DNA of 64,000 nucleotides from contig JAJVIM010000034.1 in the NCBI GenBank assembly GCA_022071955.1, forward strand, positions 1-64,000, given 5' to 3'. Positions 1 through 8,357 of this stretch are shown piece by piece; position 1 is the stretch's first letter; every line of letters starts with the position of its first letter. Made by a program: the position numbers and the translations under genes. The notes under the pieces were generated by a model. It was not told the origin of the DNA and did not search any database. It worked only from the letters and a program-made list of their open reading frames with translations. Source of the DNA: Anaerolineae bacterium (lineage in GTDB: Bacteria > Chloroflexota > Anaerolineae > 4572-78 > J111).

Positions 1-1
1 C

Positions 2-658
2 GACCGGATTCGCATCTCGGTGCAGGGCCGGCCAATGGCTGTGGTTGGCGGCGATTTTCAGGCCATGCTGGCCGCGGTGAAAAACCTGCCGGGCCGCCGC
101 TTTGACGGGGATAACAAAATCTGGGAGATTCCCGGCGAGGCGGCCATTATCAAACAACTTGTGGAGGCCGCCGGTTTTCAGCTCGAAGGGGCCGGCGATA
201 TGTTTGCCGGGCCGGCGCCGGAAATGGAAACGCCCAACTTTGGCCCGGTTGATGATGCGCCATCATTTGAGGAGCCGGATTTTTTGTGGGACGAAGCCGA
301 TGTGCCGCCCTACGAGCCGCCGGATTGGTGGGACGATGACAACTCGCCGCCGCCCCCGCCCGAACCGCCGGATTGGTGGGCCGATGAGTCTGCTCCGGCC
401 AGCGCCGCGCCAACGCCCGGCCGCCCGGCGCGCAGCCAGCCCCAACCGCGCCGCGCCGGCGGTGACCAGATTCGGGTGCGGGTGGGCGGTATTCCGTTTG
501 TAGTCAGCGGCGGCGGGTTTCAGGAAATGCTGGCGGTGATCAAACAAATTCCGGGCCGCAAATTTGATGGTCAGGACAAAATCTGGGATTTACCCGCCGG
601 ATTGGATGCGGCGCGGCAGCTCATCGAAGCCGCCGGCTTTGACCTGTCCCGCGATTAA
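2..658 (+). CDS. HARP-like two-repeat protein, 5' end outside window
   Basis: The frame is open to the left edge, and residues encoded before the first possible start (GTG at 20) already match the second repeat, so the gene begins upstream. Two repeats of about 55 residues lie at the two ends of the visible part. Each has the core GGxFxxML followed by K-x-(L/I)-PGR-(R/K)-FDG and KIW. The linker is acidic and proline-rich with PPDWW twice. The core resembles the HARP/SMARCAL1-type module (IPGR.. then W) found in DNA-remodelling ATPases, but no ATPase is visible here. Its function is unknown, and the HARP link is an inference from the motif only. The stop overlaps the convergent next gene by 4 bases. 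Confidence 0.75.
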   Translation, partial: DRIRISVQGRPMAVVGGDFQAMLAAVKNLPGRRFDGDNKIWEIPGEAAIIKQLVEAAGFQLEGAGDMFAGPAPEMETPNFGPVDDAPSFEEPDFLWDEADVPPYEPPDWWDDDNSPPPPPEPPDWWADESAPASAAPTPGRPARSQPQPRRAGGDQIRVRVGGIPFVVSGGGFQEMLAVIKQIPGRKFDGQDKIWDLPAGLDAARQLIEAAGFDLSRD

Positions 659-1815
659 TTCAGCAGCGTGGTGAAGTTGGGCGTTTTAATAACTGGCGCG
701 GAGCTGACCGCGTAACTTTTGTTGTTTTGCGGGTCCACAGCCTCAACACACACGTAATACACTTTGCCTTCGGTAAAAACGCCATCGGTCAGCGTCCACA
801 CATAATCCTGGTTCGATGGCCCAATCTGCCCGTCCGAAAAGCCACTGGCGACGGGTGATTTAATGATGATGGGCAGAAAAACCCGGTATGGTAACGCCGG
901 CAAAGCCGTCAGCGTAATTGAGTCGGCGTTGGCTTGAAGAGATGTCCACGTATTAATATTCCCCGCATTGCAGGCCGGTGACTGCGATGGCAGCAGCAGT
1001 TCGTTGCTTTCTTTGTAATACAGGTTAGAGGTAATCGTGCCCCCGTCGCGGTCGCTCACGTTCCACTTAATGGTGTACTGGTCGTTGAGTGAGACAATAT
1101 CGCCGGTCAGGTACAGGTAGTCAATGTAAAATTCATCGGGCGAGTCGCCGGAGGGATTGCCGGAGCCGGTGGCCCAGTTTTCGTGAGGCCACAGGCCAAA
1201 GGCTTTGATGCTGCCGGTGGCCCACTGCCACGGGTTGGGGCTGCCCGGCCCATTGATGTTTTGCCGCAAATCAAAAAAGTAAACACACCAGCCGCCGTAA
1301 TCGCACATGGCGTAGGGTTTGGAGTAACGCCGGTAGGGAAAGGCCTCGAAAAACCAGTTTGACCCCCAGTTCGATGCATACAGAATCCGGCCGTTGGTAA
1401 ACTGGATGCCCGCCTCGCCGGATTGATGCGGTTTAACCCACGAGCGATAGACCAGATATTTGTAAACGCTGCCGGGAATTGACGTGCTGCTGCTGGTATA
1501 AAAAGCGGTGGCCAGGTCGCTGCCTTTGGGGGTAACGCCGCGCAGAGCGGTGCCGTAAGTGCCGGTTGGCCCGCTGCTCAGATTATATTGCACCGTCCTG
1601 CTCGAGGCGTCCGGCTGCACCCACTTGATCTCACTCAAACTACTGCCGTTGATCACATCGCCCAGCGCCGCGCCCATATCGCCCTGCGCCTGCGAAGGCG
1701 CGGCAATCGACACGGACGGGCTGTCGGCCAGCGCCGGGCCGGACAGTCCGGCGAGCAAAATCAATCCCAGCAATGCTGCGGTCACTATTTTTGTTAATGA
1801 TCCCAATCTGTTCAT
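655..1815 (-). CDS. Secreted protein with signal peptide, function unknown
   Basis: The 386-residue product starts with a clear Sec signal peptide: a basic start, a hydrophobic core at about 8-25, and an ALA-DS cleavage site after residue 30. The mature part is rich in aromatic residues, Ser, Thr and Gly. It may hold a beta-sandwich or concanavalin-like domain in the middle and a fibronectin-like C-terminal third. Near residue 310 is VFLPIIIK, a hydrophobic motif of the YLPLIxR type that is frequent in Chloroflexota secreted proteins. An AGGAGG ribosome site lies 11 bases before the ATG. I see no catalytic motif. The gene stands alone between convergent and same-strand neighbours, and surface location is inferred. 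Confidence 0.7.
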   Translation of the reverse strand: MNRLGSLTKIVTAALLGLILLAGLSGPALADSPSVSIAAPSQAQGDMGAALGDVINGSSLSEIKWVQPDASSRTVQYNLSSGPTGTYGTALRGVTPKGSDLATAFYTSSSTSIPGSVYKYLVYRSWVKPHQSGEAGIQFTNGRILYASNWGSNWFFEAFPYRRYSKPYAMCDYGGWCVYFFDLRQNINGPGSPNPWQWATGSIKAFGLWPHENWATGSGNPSGDSPDEFYIDYLYLTGDIVSLNDQYTIKWNVSDRDGGTITSNLYYKESNELLLPSQSPACNAGNINTWTSLQANADSITLTALPALPYRVFLPIIIKSPVASGFSDGQIGPSNQDYVWTLTDGVFTEGKVYYVCVEAVDPQNNKSYAVSSAPVIKTPNFTTLLN

Positions 1816-1944
1816 CGGTTTGTCAACCTCCTGTTTCGGTCAACCGCCGGTTTGCAGCGGTATCTAAAGTATCGGCTGCTCAACACTAAACTTTTTGGTT
1901 TGGGTAATATGTGGCGAAAAGGGGAATCTGCGGAGAAAGACGGT

Positions 1945-3051
1945 TCAGGCTCCGTCTTGAGTATATTTAAAACCGTGGCGCAGCGAGAGTTCGGCTTTGG
2001 CCAGCTCTTTGCCCAAATACGCGGCGTGGCTGAGTTCAGTGACCCAGCCATTTTCTATAATATTCAGGTAAATCGAGCGCGCCGTTTTGCCCTCGATAAT
2101 ACGCAGCAGTGAATTATCGTAGTTGTAGTGTTCAACATTAATAAGCCCCTGCCGGGCCAGCGGCAGAATTACAAAATAACCCGCTTTGTCCAGTTTGACA
2201 GTGATTTCGGGGTTGGCGATTTTTATTTTTAGCGCAGGATTGGCCAGCGTGACCGGGTTGTCACAGCCGCCATCGCAGCCACACGCGGAAACCGGCGAGG
2301 CGGACAGCGCCGAAATTGAGGCGCTGATCTCATTCAGATCGGTGCAGCCAATCATGTCAACCACCTCTATCTGGGCGCAAAACTGGCTGACTTCATCGGG
2401 AGTTACATTTTGCAACACCGGCCGTTTGCCCGGCGCGCCGATAACCCGGCGCCGGTCGTCAACCCCGTTTTGAACCAAAGCCAGCAAGGTTTGGCCGGTT
2501 TTGTGCCCCAACGAGTCGCTGCCGCAGATGAGCAAAAAGCGCAGCGCCGGATTGGTAGTGGTATTCTTAATAATTTTGTCGATGCCGATGTTCTCGGTTT
2601 CGGTTTTGCCCACAATGGACAACCCGGCCGGCTGGCGTTTGGCCAAAGCCTCGGCCAGGTCTGCGCTGGCCAGCGTAGAGACCGCCACCGGCGCAGATGG
2701 CGACAGGACGAAATATTCACCGGCAACCGGCGGCCAGGTTTCGTTATCGGTTTGAAGACCGCAGTTCGCGGCCGGCAGGTTAAGCTGGGGATACCCGGCC
2801 GAAAATATATTTTGAGCCATCGCCGGGTAACAATACGCGCAACCCAGGCAAGCGTATTTTACCGGCTGCATCTGTTGTGACCAGATCGTTGCCGTGTCTT
2901 GCAGAGCGCGGGCTGAGTCGGTGTCAATGTGGGGCAACGCCAAAAGCAGACGGTGCAGGGCATCCTGCATGCACCCACATTTTTGGCACTTGGACAACTT
3001 AAGGCCACCCGCCAATTCCTGTTCAATTCGCTGCACAGCATCAACAATCAT
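1945..3051 (-). CDS. MtrA-like / DUF4346 protein
   Basis: The 368-residue protein resembles subunit A of tetrahydromethanopterin S-methyltransferase (MtrA) joined to a C-terminal DUF4346 domain. The N-terminal part has two cysteine clusters (C22, C25, C27 and C68, C71, C74) that could bind a metal or FeS centre. The middle carries MtrA-family blocks: a SPVAV-type block, TENIGIDKII, GHKTGQ and a VDMIGC block. The end has the DUF4346 signature HAAYLGKELAKAE and a final YTQD. I start it at the ATG preceded by AGGA rather than seven codons earlier. It lies 30 bases downstream of lipA in the same operon. No other methanopterin gene is in view, so its methyl or corrinoid role is open. Confidence 0.75.
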   Translation of the reverse strand: MIVDAVQRIEQELAGGLKLSKCQKCGCMQDALHRLLLALPHIDTDSARALQDTATIWSQQMQPVKYACLGCAYCYPAMAQNIFSAGYPQLNLPAANCGLQTDNETWPPVAGEYFVLSPSAPVAVSTLASADLAEALAKRQPAGLSIVGKTETENIGIDKIIKNTTTNPALRFLLICGSDSLGHKTGQTLLALVQNGVDDRRRVIGAPGKRPVLQNVTPDEVSQFCAQIEVVDMIGCTDLNEISASISALSASPVSACGCDGGCDNPVTLANPALKIKIANPEITVKLDKAGYFVILPLARQGLINVEHYNYDNSLLRIIEGKTARSIYLNIIENGWVTELSHAAYLGKELAKAELSLRHGFKYTQDGA

Positions 3052-3081
3052 AATTATTCCTGTTGCCCGCATTGTACCGGT

Positions 3082-4002
3082 TCAAACAGCCTGCCGCACC
3101 GGAATGGACAGCGCTTCGGCCTGTCCGCCGGCGTGGTAGCTGCTGCGGACCAGCGGCCCGCTTTCAACCCATTTAAAGCCCAACTGCCGGCCCATTTCTT
3201 TGTATTCGGCAAACTCATCCGGGTGAACGTAACGATAAATGGGCAGGTGCAGCGGCGTGGGCCGCAGGTATTGGCCAATGGTCACAATGTCAACATCGTG
3301 CGCCCGCCAGTCTTCCATCACTTTTAAAATTTCGTCGCGGGTTTCGCCCAGACCAACCATAATGCCGGTTTTGGTGATGGCCGCCGGGTCCAGCTCTTTG
3401 GCTCCGGAGAGCACGCGCAGGGTGCGCTCGTAGTTGGCCTGCGGCCGAACGGTGCGGTACAGCCGGGGGACGGTTTCGGTGTTGTGGTTGAGGATTTCCG
3501 GTTGGGCGTCCATTACTTCCTGCAAAGCGGCGCGGTCGCCTTTGAAATCGGGAATGAGCACTTCGATGGTGCAACCGGGCCGCAGTTTGCGGATTTCGCG
3601 GATGGTGTTGGCAAAAATGTGCGCGCCGCCGTTGGGCAGTTCGTCGCGGTTCACCGAGGTGAGCACGCAGTGGCTCAGGTTGAGCACAGCCACGCTTTCG
3701 GCCACGCGGCGCGGTTCGTCCTCGTCCAGTTTGGCCGGGCGGCCGGTTTTAATGTGGCAAAAGCCACAACTGCGGGTGCAGGTATCGCCCATCAGCAAAA
3801 AGGTGGCGGTGCCTTTGCCCCAGCATTCGCCAATGTTGGGGCACATCGCCTCTTCACAAACGGTGTGCAGCCCGTGCGAACGCATCAGCCTTTTCACGCG
3901 GCCATATTCTTCGCCGCCGGGCAGGCGCACGCGGAGCCAATCTGGCTTGCGTTGGGGGAGTTCATTTTGGACGGCAATGCTATCGGGTGAGATCAGTTTC
4001 AT
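3082..4002 (-). CDS. lipA: Lipoyl synthase (radical SAM)
   Basis: LipA inserts two sulfur atoms into protein-bound octanoyl groups to make lipoyl cofactor in the cytosol. Both 4Fe-4S cluster motifs are present: the auxiliary cluster cysteines C49, C54 and C60, and the radical SAM CTRSCGFC (C75, C79, C82). The C-terminal RSSYHA carries the conserved serine. The length of 306 residues is normal. An AAGGA site precedes the ATG. The gene sits three bases after the stop of the upstream unknown protein and just before the MtrA-like gene, so the three are probably cotranscribed. No lipB or lplA is nearby. Confidence 0.95.
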   Translation of the reverse strand: MKLISPDSIAVQNELPQRKPDWLRVRLPGGEEYGRVKRLMRSHGLHTVCEEAMCPNIGECWGKGTATFLLMGDTCTRSCGFCHIKTGRPAKLDEDEPRRVAESVAVLNLSHCVLTSVNRDELPNGGAHIFANTIREIRKLRPGCTIEVLIPDFKGDRAALQEVMDAQPEILNHNTETVPRLYRTVRPQANYERTLRVLSGAKELDPAAITKTGIMVGLGETRDEILKVMEDWRAHDVDIVTIGQYLRPTPLHLPIYRYVHPDEFAEYKEMGRQLGFKWVESGPLVRSSYHAGGQAEALSIPVRQAV

Positions 4003-4005
4003 TGT

Positions 4006-4740
4006 TTATCCTTCCAGTTCGGCCAGCGCTTCTTCGAGCAGCCAGGTGATTTCGTTAACGCGAGGCAGCGGCCCTTCCAGTTTGTCCAGCGCCGCATCGA
4101 GCACCGGCAGCAGTTCCGGGGTGGCAGCGTTGGCCGCCCGCACCCGGGCCAGCCGCAGCCGGCGAATGGCCTCGTTGAGGTTGGGTTGGTGGTAAAGTTG
4201 ATCAATGGCGCTGTAAACCAGCTCCAGCAGGCTTTCCGGCGGGGTGGGCGCGCCGGCCGCCTCTAAAATTTGTTTGGGGCCGGAACTGGTGCGCTGTTCC
4301 GGCGGGGCGGGTTTGGCGTGCCAGTCGTCGCCGTAGCTGTGTTGCAGGGTGTCAAAATCGCCGTTGAAAAATACGTACACGTGCTGATTCCACAGCACCG
4401 TGTTGACCGCGTCGGCAATGTCGTCCGGGTTGGTGCTGTGGCCGATCAGCTTGCCGTGCAGCGGCTCAAAATCGTCGTCTTCCTCCGGCGAAATAATGAA
4501 CGCCAGCCATTCGTTGGGGAAAATGCGGGCGATATCTTCAATCAGCGGCAGCCGGTCAATTTCGGTCATTGTATTGTACGGGCAACCGCAATCGCAGTCG
4601 CCGCCGCATTGGCCGGGCGTTTTGCAGGCGGTGCGTTTGGTAAACGGTTCGGCGTACCAGTTTTCCGGCGAAGACAGGCGCGGTTCGCCGCCGTTGGGGG
4701 TGAGCGGGATCACCAAATCAGAGTCAAATTGGATTGTCAA
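4006..4740 (-). CDS. Unknown protein with N-terminal cysteine cluster
   Basis: This 244-residue soluble protein is the first gene of the operon with lipA and the MtrA-like gene. It begins with TTG, chosen because GAGG lies 7 bases upstream and no ATG is nearby. The N-terminal region has five closely spaced cysteines (C39, C45, C49, C51, C53; pattern CxxxxxCxxxCxCxC) that look metal-binding. The middle is acidic, and the C-terminal 80 residues are predicted helical with a leucine-rich pattern. I do not recognise the family. Its position suggests a link to lipoylation or to the MtrA-like protein, but nothing in the sequence proves this. Confidence 0.65.
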   Translation of the reverse strand: MTIQFDSDLVIPLTPNGGEPRLSSPENWYAEPFTKRTACKTPGQCGGDCDCGCPYNTMTEIDRLPLIEDIARIFPNEWLAFIISPEEDDDFEPLHGKLIGHSTNPDDIADAVNTVLWNQHVYVFFNGDFDTLQHSYGDDWHAKPAPPEQRTSSGPKQILEAAGAPTPPESLLELVYSAIDQLYHQPNLNEAIRRLRLARVRAANAATPELLPVLDAALDKLEGPLPRVNEITWLLEEALAELEG

Positions 4741-4772
4741 CTAAATCCCTCGGTTCAAAATTTAGCTTGATT

Positions 4773-4801
4773 ATTATACGTGGCCTATCGACAAAAATCA
4801 A
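4773..4801 (-). promoter_or_regulatory. Sigma-70-type promoter for the lipA operon
   Basis: On the minus strand, a -35 box TTGATT (4796-4801) is followed by a 17-base spacer and a perfect TATAAT (4773-4778). Transcription would start about 25 bases before the TTG start codon of the first operon gene. Confidence 0.7.
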
Positions 4802-4812
4802 CCGGCGGAGAT

Positions 4813-4840
4813 TTGGCAGGCCCGGGTGCGGTGGTAGAAT
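4813..4840 (+). promoter_or_regulatory. Promoter for the aminotransferase gene
   Basis: TTGGCA (4813-4818), a 16-base spacer and TAGAAT (4835-4840) lie 36 bases before the ATG. The site is back to back with the lipA operon promoter. Confidence 0.55.
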
Positions 4841-4876
4841 AGGGCGAATTTCATCGGTTTGAAAGGATGAGCAGCA

Positions 4877-6046
4877 ATGAGCGTTATGGCCCGGCGCGTG
4901 CAAAATTACGGCACCACAATTTTTTTTGAAATGACCAATCTGGCCAACCAATATCAGGCGGTCAATTTGGGGCAGGGCTTTCCCAATTTTCCCGGCCCCG
5001 ATTTTTTAAAGGAGGCCGCTATTGAGGCCATTCGGGCCGATCTGAACCAGTACGCGCCGGGCAGCGGGGTGCTGCGCCTGCGGCAGGCCATCGCTCAGAA
5101 AATGGCCGCGTTTCAGGGGATGACTGTTGACCCGGCCACCGAAATTTTGGTAACACACGGTGCTACCGAGGCGATTTTTGCGGCGATGCTGGGGCTGGTG
5201 GACCCCGGCGACGAGGTGATCCTGTTTGAGCCGTTTTACGACAGCTACCTGCCGGCGGTGCAGATGGCCGGCGGCGTACCCAAATTTTACACCCTGCGCG
5301 CCCCCGATTGGGCTATCGATGCCGACGCACTGGCATCGCTTTTTTCAGACAAAACCAAACTGGTGCTGATCAACACGCCGCACAACCCCACCGGCAAGGT
5401 TTTTTCCCCCCAGGAGTTGAGCCTGATCGCCGAGCTGTGCCAGCGGCACAACGTTATCGCCGTGACGGACGAGGTGTACGAGCACATTATTTTTGATGGC
5501 GTTGAGCACGTCAGTCTGGCTTCGCTGCCGGGGATGGCCGGGCGCACCGTCACCATTTCCAGCGCGGGTAAAACCTTCAGTCTGACCGGTTGGAAGGTGG
5601 GCTGGGCTATCGGCGCGCCGGAGCTGATTCTGGGCCTGTTTCGGGTGCATCAGTTTATGACTTATGCTGCCGTCACTCCGATGCAGGAAGCGGCGGCGAC
5701 CGGGCTATTGACCTCGGCGGAGTACTATCGCTGGCTGGCCGGGATGTATCAGGACAACCGTGATTTTCTGGTCGAGGCGCTGCGCCAGGCCGGGCTGACC
5801 CCGATTGTGCCGCAGGGAACCTATTTTGTGACTGCCGACATCAGCCAACAGGGCTTTGCCAACGATGTTGAATTTTGCCGCTACCTTACCCGAGAGATTG
5901 GTGTGGCGGCCATTCCGCCCAGCGCCTTTTATCACAACCCGGCCGATGGGGCGGCGCTGGCTCGCTTTGCCTTTTGCAAAACCCGGGATGTGCTGGAAGA
6001 GGCAGCCATCCGCTTGAAAAAGTTGGCGAACAGACGCCAGCCATAA
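4877..6046 (+). CDS. PLP-dependent aminotransferase, class I/II
   Basis: The 389-residue protein belongs to the fold-type I aminotransferases of the kynurenine/methionine aminotransferase (KAT/YbdL) branch. It has NLGQGFPNF near the start, the NTPHNPTG block with the cofactor-contacting Asn at 170, TDEVYEH, and the Schiff-base lysine K232 in SSAGKTFSLTGWK. It transfers amino groups between amino acids and 2-oxo acids in the cytosol. The exact substrate cannot be told; a methionine or aromatic substrate is likely from the family. An AAAGGA site lies upstream. It has its own promoter and no operon partner. Confidence 0.9.
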   Translation: MSVMARRVQNYGTTIFFEMTNLANQYQAVNLGQGFPNFPGPDFLKEAAIEAIRADLNQYAPGSGVLRLRQAIAQKMAAFQGMTVDPATEILVTHGATEAIFAAMLGLVDPGDEVILFEPFYDSYLPAVQMAGGVPKFYTLRAPDWAIDADALASLFSDKTKLVLINTPHNPTGKVFSPQELSLIAELCQRHNVIAVTDEVYEHIIFDGVEHVSLASLPGMAGRTVTISSAGKTFSLTGWKVGWAIGAPELILGLFRVHQFMTYAAVTPMQEAAATGLLTSAEYYRWLAGMYQDNRDFLVEALRQAGLTPIVPQGTYFVTADISQQGFANDVEFCRYLTREIGVAAIPPSAFYHNPADGAALARFAFCKTRDVLEEAAIRLKKLANRRQP

Positions 6047-6134
6047 GACAAACTTATAGCTAGTACGAAATTGCACAAACGCCTCGTCTAATTGATAACA
6101 CTACCTTTTCATCTTACAGGAGAAACATTTCACA

Positions 6135-6539
6135 ATGGGAGTAACAAACGTATCCGCCAGTTGGACCGGCGAAAAACTCAATTTTTTGGGCCAGGACACC
6201 AAAGGTAACCAGATTCCAATGGGCGGCTCCGATGTGTCGCCGTCGCAAATGATGCTGCTGGGATTGGCCGGTTGCACCGGCATGGACGTGGTCAGCATTT
6301 TGCAAAAGAAACGGCAGGTGGTCAGCGGCGTTGAAGTGCAGGTAACCGGCTACAACCCGGACGAATACCCCAAACCCTATCAGGTTGTTGAGCTGAAATT
6401 TATTGTCAAAGGCGAAAATCTTGACCCCAAAGCCGTTGAACGGGCCATTGACCTCTCTGAAAGCAAGTATTGTGTGGTTGGCCAAACGCTGCAAAACAAG
6501 GTTGAGATCAAAACCTCGTTTGAGGTGACGGAAGGCTAA
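6135..6539 (+). CDS. OsmC/Ohr family thiol peroxidase-like protein
   Basis: This 134-residue protein has the OsmC fold pattern, including SPSQMMLLGLAGCTGMDVVSIL with the first conserved cysteine and a second in KYCVVGQTL. OsmC-family proteins reduce organic hydroperoxides through this cysteine pair, although the YhfA/general OsmC branch has unproven activity. AGGAG lies 12 bases before the ATG, a long but usable spacing. It stands alone and is followed by a repeat and hairpin cluster. Confidence 0.88.
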   Translation: MGVTNVSASWTGEKLNFLGQDTKGNQIPMGGSDVSPSQMMLLGLAGCTGMDVVSILQKKRQVVSGVEVQVTGYNPDEYPKPYQVVELKFIVKGENLDPKAVERAIDLSESKYCVVGQTLQNKVEIKTSFEVTEG

Positions 6540-6547
6540 TCAGCCTG

Positions 6548-6800
6548 TTTTATCCCCTCACCCCCTGCCCCCTCTCCCCGCAAGCGGCCTATCTTTACCC
6601 ATAAGTGGGGGAAGTGACCAAACAGGTAAATAGGGTTGTACCCCCACCCCTGACCCCTCCCCCATTTTGGGGGAGGGGGGAATAATACGGGGTCAGTTTG
6701 GGGCGGCTTTGCCGCCCCAAACTGACCCCAAAAGACAAATCCCCCCTTCTCCCCGCCGGGGAGAAGGGGGGTAAGGGGGGATGAGGGGCGAAAAAGAGTT
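6548..6800. repeat. Dispersed intergenic repeat, copy A, with embedded hairpins
   Basis: This stretch between convergent genes begins with C-rich tracts. It then has a block (6586-6650) containing TATCTTTACCCATAAGTGG that recurs at 49557-49620, and ends with GATGAGGGGCGAAAAAGAG-TTG (6780-6800), which recurs near 49670. Between the shared ends, copy A carries three back-to-back perfect hairpins that copy B lacks or has degenerated. This points to a non-coding mobile or REP-like element with an inserted hairpin module. No coding capacity is evident. Confidence 0.75.
6654..6771. terminator. Three tandem perfect hairpins between convergent genes
   Basis: Hairpin 1 has arms 6654-6663 and 669-78 (10 bp, loop ATTTT). 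Hairpin 2 has arms 6689-6707 and 6711-6729 (19 bp, loop TTT). Hairpin 3 has arms 6741-6754 and 6758-6771 (14 bp, loop GCC). All stems are perfect. The location between the ends of OsmC (+) and fabH (-) suits a bidirectional transcription stop, but no long U-tract follows, so the terminator role is inferred. Hairpin 1's right arm is 6669-6678. Confidence 0.5.
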
Positions 6801-6815
6801 GCCCCACTTCAATTT

Positions 6816-7871
6816 TTATACCACGGCTGTTTCTTCTTGCAGGATGGCGGCGTTGGTTTCGCGGCCGTTGAGCGAGGGCGCGGCCACACCCCACTGCACC
6901 ACGGCGCTGGCCCAGGTAAGGCCGGCGCCAAAGCTAACCAGCGCCACTTTGTCATCGGCTTTGATCCGGCCCTGTTCCAGCGCCTCAACCAGAGCAATTG
7001 GAATCGACGCCGCCGAGGTGTTGCCGTATTTGTTAACATTAACAAATACTTTGGCCGGGTCAATGCCCAAATATTTAATGGCCAGTTCAATAATGCGGGC
7101 GTTGGCCTGGTGCGGAATCAACATGTCGATGTCGTTCAGGTTCAGGTTGGCGTGTTGCAACACTTTGGCCGTGGATTGGGGCAAAATTCGGGTGGCAAAT
7201 TTAAATACTTCGCGCCCGTTCATTTGCAGGTAATGTTTGCCGGTGTCCAGCACTTCCTGGCTGAACGGGTTTGCGCAGCCGCCGCCCTCTAAAATGAGGT
7301 TGTGGCCCAGTTCGCCGTTCGATCCCAAATCAAAGCCGAGCACTCCGCGCGGGGTGAGGCTGGGGGTGAGCACCACCGCCCCGGCGCCGTCGCCAAACAG
7401 CACGCAGGTGTTGCGGTCGTTCCAGTCGATGAAGCGGGAAATCAGCTCGACCCCCACCACCAGCACCCGTTTAAATGCGCCGGTAGCAATAAATTGATGA
7501 CCGGTGACCAGCGCATATACAAAACCGGTGCAGCCGGTCATCACCGTAAAGGCCGGGCAGTTGGCTCCCAGCGCCGCCTGCACGGTGCTGGAAACTGCCG
7601 GCACAAAATAGTCGGGCGAGGAGGTGGCCACAATAATCAGGTCAAGGTCGGCGGCGGTTAGCCCGGCCACGCTCAGCGCCTTTTGCGACGCAGCCACCGC
7701 CATTGTGCCGGTGGTTTCGTTTTTTGTGGCAATGCGCCGCTCTTCGATGCCGGTGCGTTGCACCACCCAATCGTGGCTGGTATCAACCATTTTCTCCAGA
7801 TCAAAGTTGGTCACTACGTTATCTGGCACATATTTGCCCCAACCGCTGATCTGACTGTAAATTTGGTGCAT
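6816..7871 (-). CDS. fabH: Beta-ketoacyl-ACP synthase III
   Basis: FabH condenses acyl-CoA with malonyl-ACP to start fatty-acid synthesis in the cytosol. The catalytic Cys is C114 in MTGCTGFVYAL. The His and Asn of the triad lie in LIPHQANARI and VNKYGNTSAASIP. I place the start at ATG 7871, behind a strong GGAGGAG; the open frame extends 50 codons further upstream without homology. The length of 351 residues is slightly above the family norm, and the last 25 residues look like a species-specific tail. It is a single gene, not clustered with the other fab genes. Confidence 0.93.
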   Translation of the reverse strand: MHQIYSQISGWGKYVPDNVVTNFDLEKMVDTSHDWVVQRTGIEERRIATKNETTGTMAVAASQKALSVAGLTAADLDLIIVATSSPDYFVPAVSSTVQAALGANCPAFTVMTGCTGFVYALVTGHQFIATGAFKRVLVVGVELISRFIDWNDRNTCVLFGDGAGAVVLTPSLTPRGVLGFDLGSNGELGHNLILEGGGCANPFSQEVLDTGKHYLQMNGREVFKFATRILPQSTAKVLQHANLNLNDIDMLIPHQANARIIELAIKYLGIDPAKVFVNVNKYGNTSAASIPIALVEALEQGRIKADDKVALVSFGAGLTWASAVVQWGVAAPSLNGRETNAAILQEETAVV

Positions 7872-7983
7872 CTCCGTGTTCTCCTCCGCCAAAATTTGTG
7901 AGCTTTGCTGCTGTGGCCTCAATATTACACAAGGTTTGGGTTTTTTCCAAAAAGACCAAAAATTCCGGGCAAAAACCGACGCG

Positions 7984-8340
7984 TCAGGCGCGTCTGGTTG
8001 AAAAATGGCGCTGCATAACAATGAGTGCGCCTGCCGCAGAAAACACCAGCGCCAGCGCCAGCAGCAACATAAATAAATCTCTAAACGGGTGAGGCGGTTC
8101 GTAGCCCTCCACCTGCCGTAGATGGGCCGTGGTTAGAAGCTGGCGTTTCAGCTCCTCTTCAAATTCGTGCGGCGGGCTGACCGGCCGCAGTGTTGATTTT
8201 ACGCGTTCCGCCACGGTGAGCAGCGGCGCCAGCTCTTCGTCACTGTCTGGCATAAACTGCATGTCATCGTCGGCGGCCTGGCCGGTTACCAACCGGTCGG
8301 CGTGCGCCGCCAATATTTCTTTGAGTTTTTTCTTGTCCAT
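7984..8340 (-). CDS. Small single-pass membrane protein, candidate anti-sigma factor
   Basis: The 118-residue product has a charged N-terminal 80 residues and one transmembrane helix (about residues 88-108, FMLLLALALVFSAAGAL), ending in a short basic tail. It has no zinc-finger HxxxCxxC. It is the last gene of an operon with a sigma factor and DegV, and a membrane anti-sigma factor is the natural role for a small one-helix protein in that position. This is inference from context only. GGAGGAAG precedes the ATG. Confidence 0.65.
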   Translation of the reverse strand: MDKKKLKEILAAHADRLVTGQAADDDMQFMPDSDEELAPLLTVAERVKSTLRPVSPPHEFEEELKRQLLTTAHLRQVEGYEPPHPFRDLFMLLLALALVFSAAGALIVMQRHFSTRRA

Positions 8341-8357
8341 TCCATCTTCCTCCGCGG

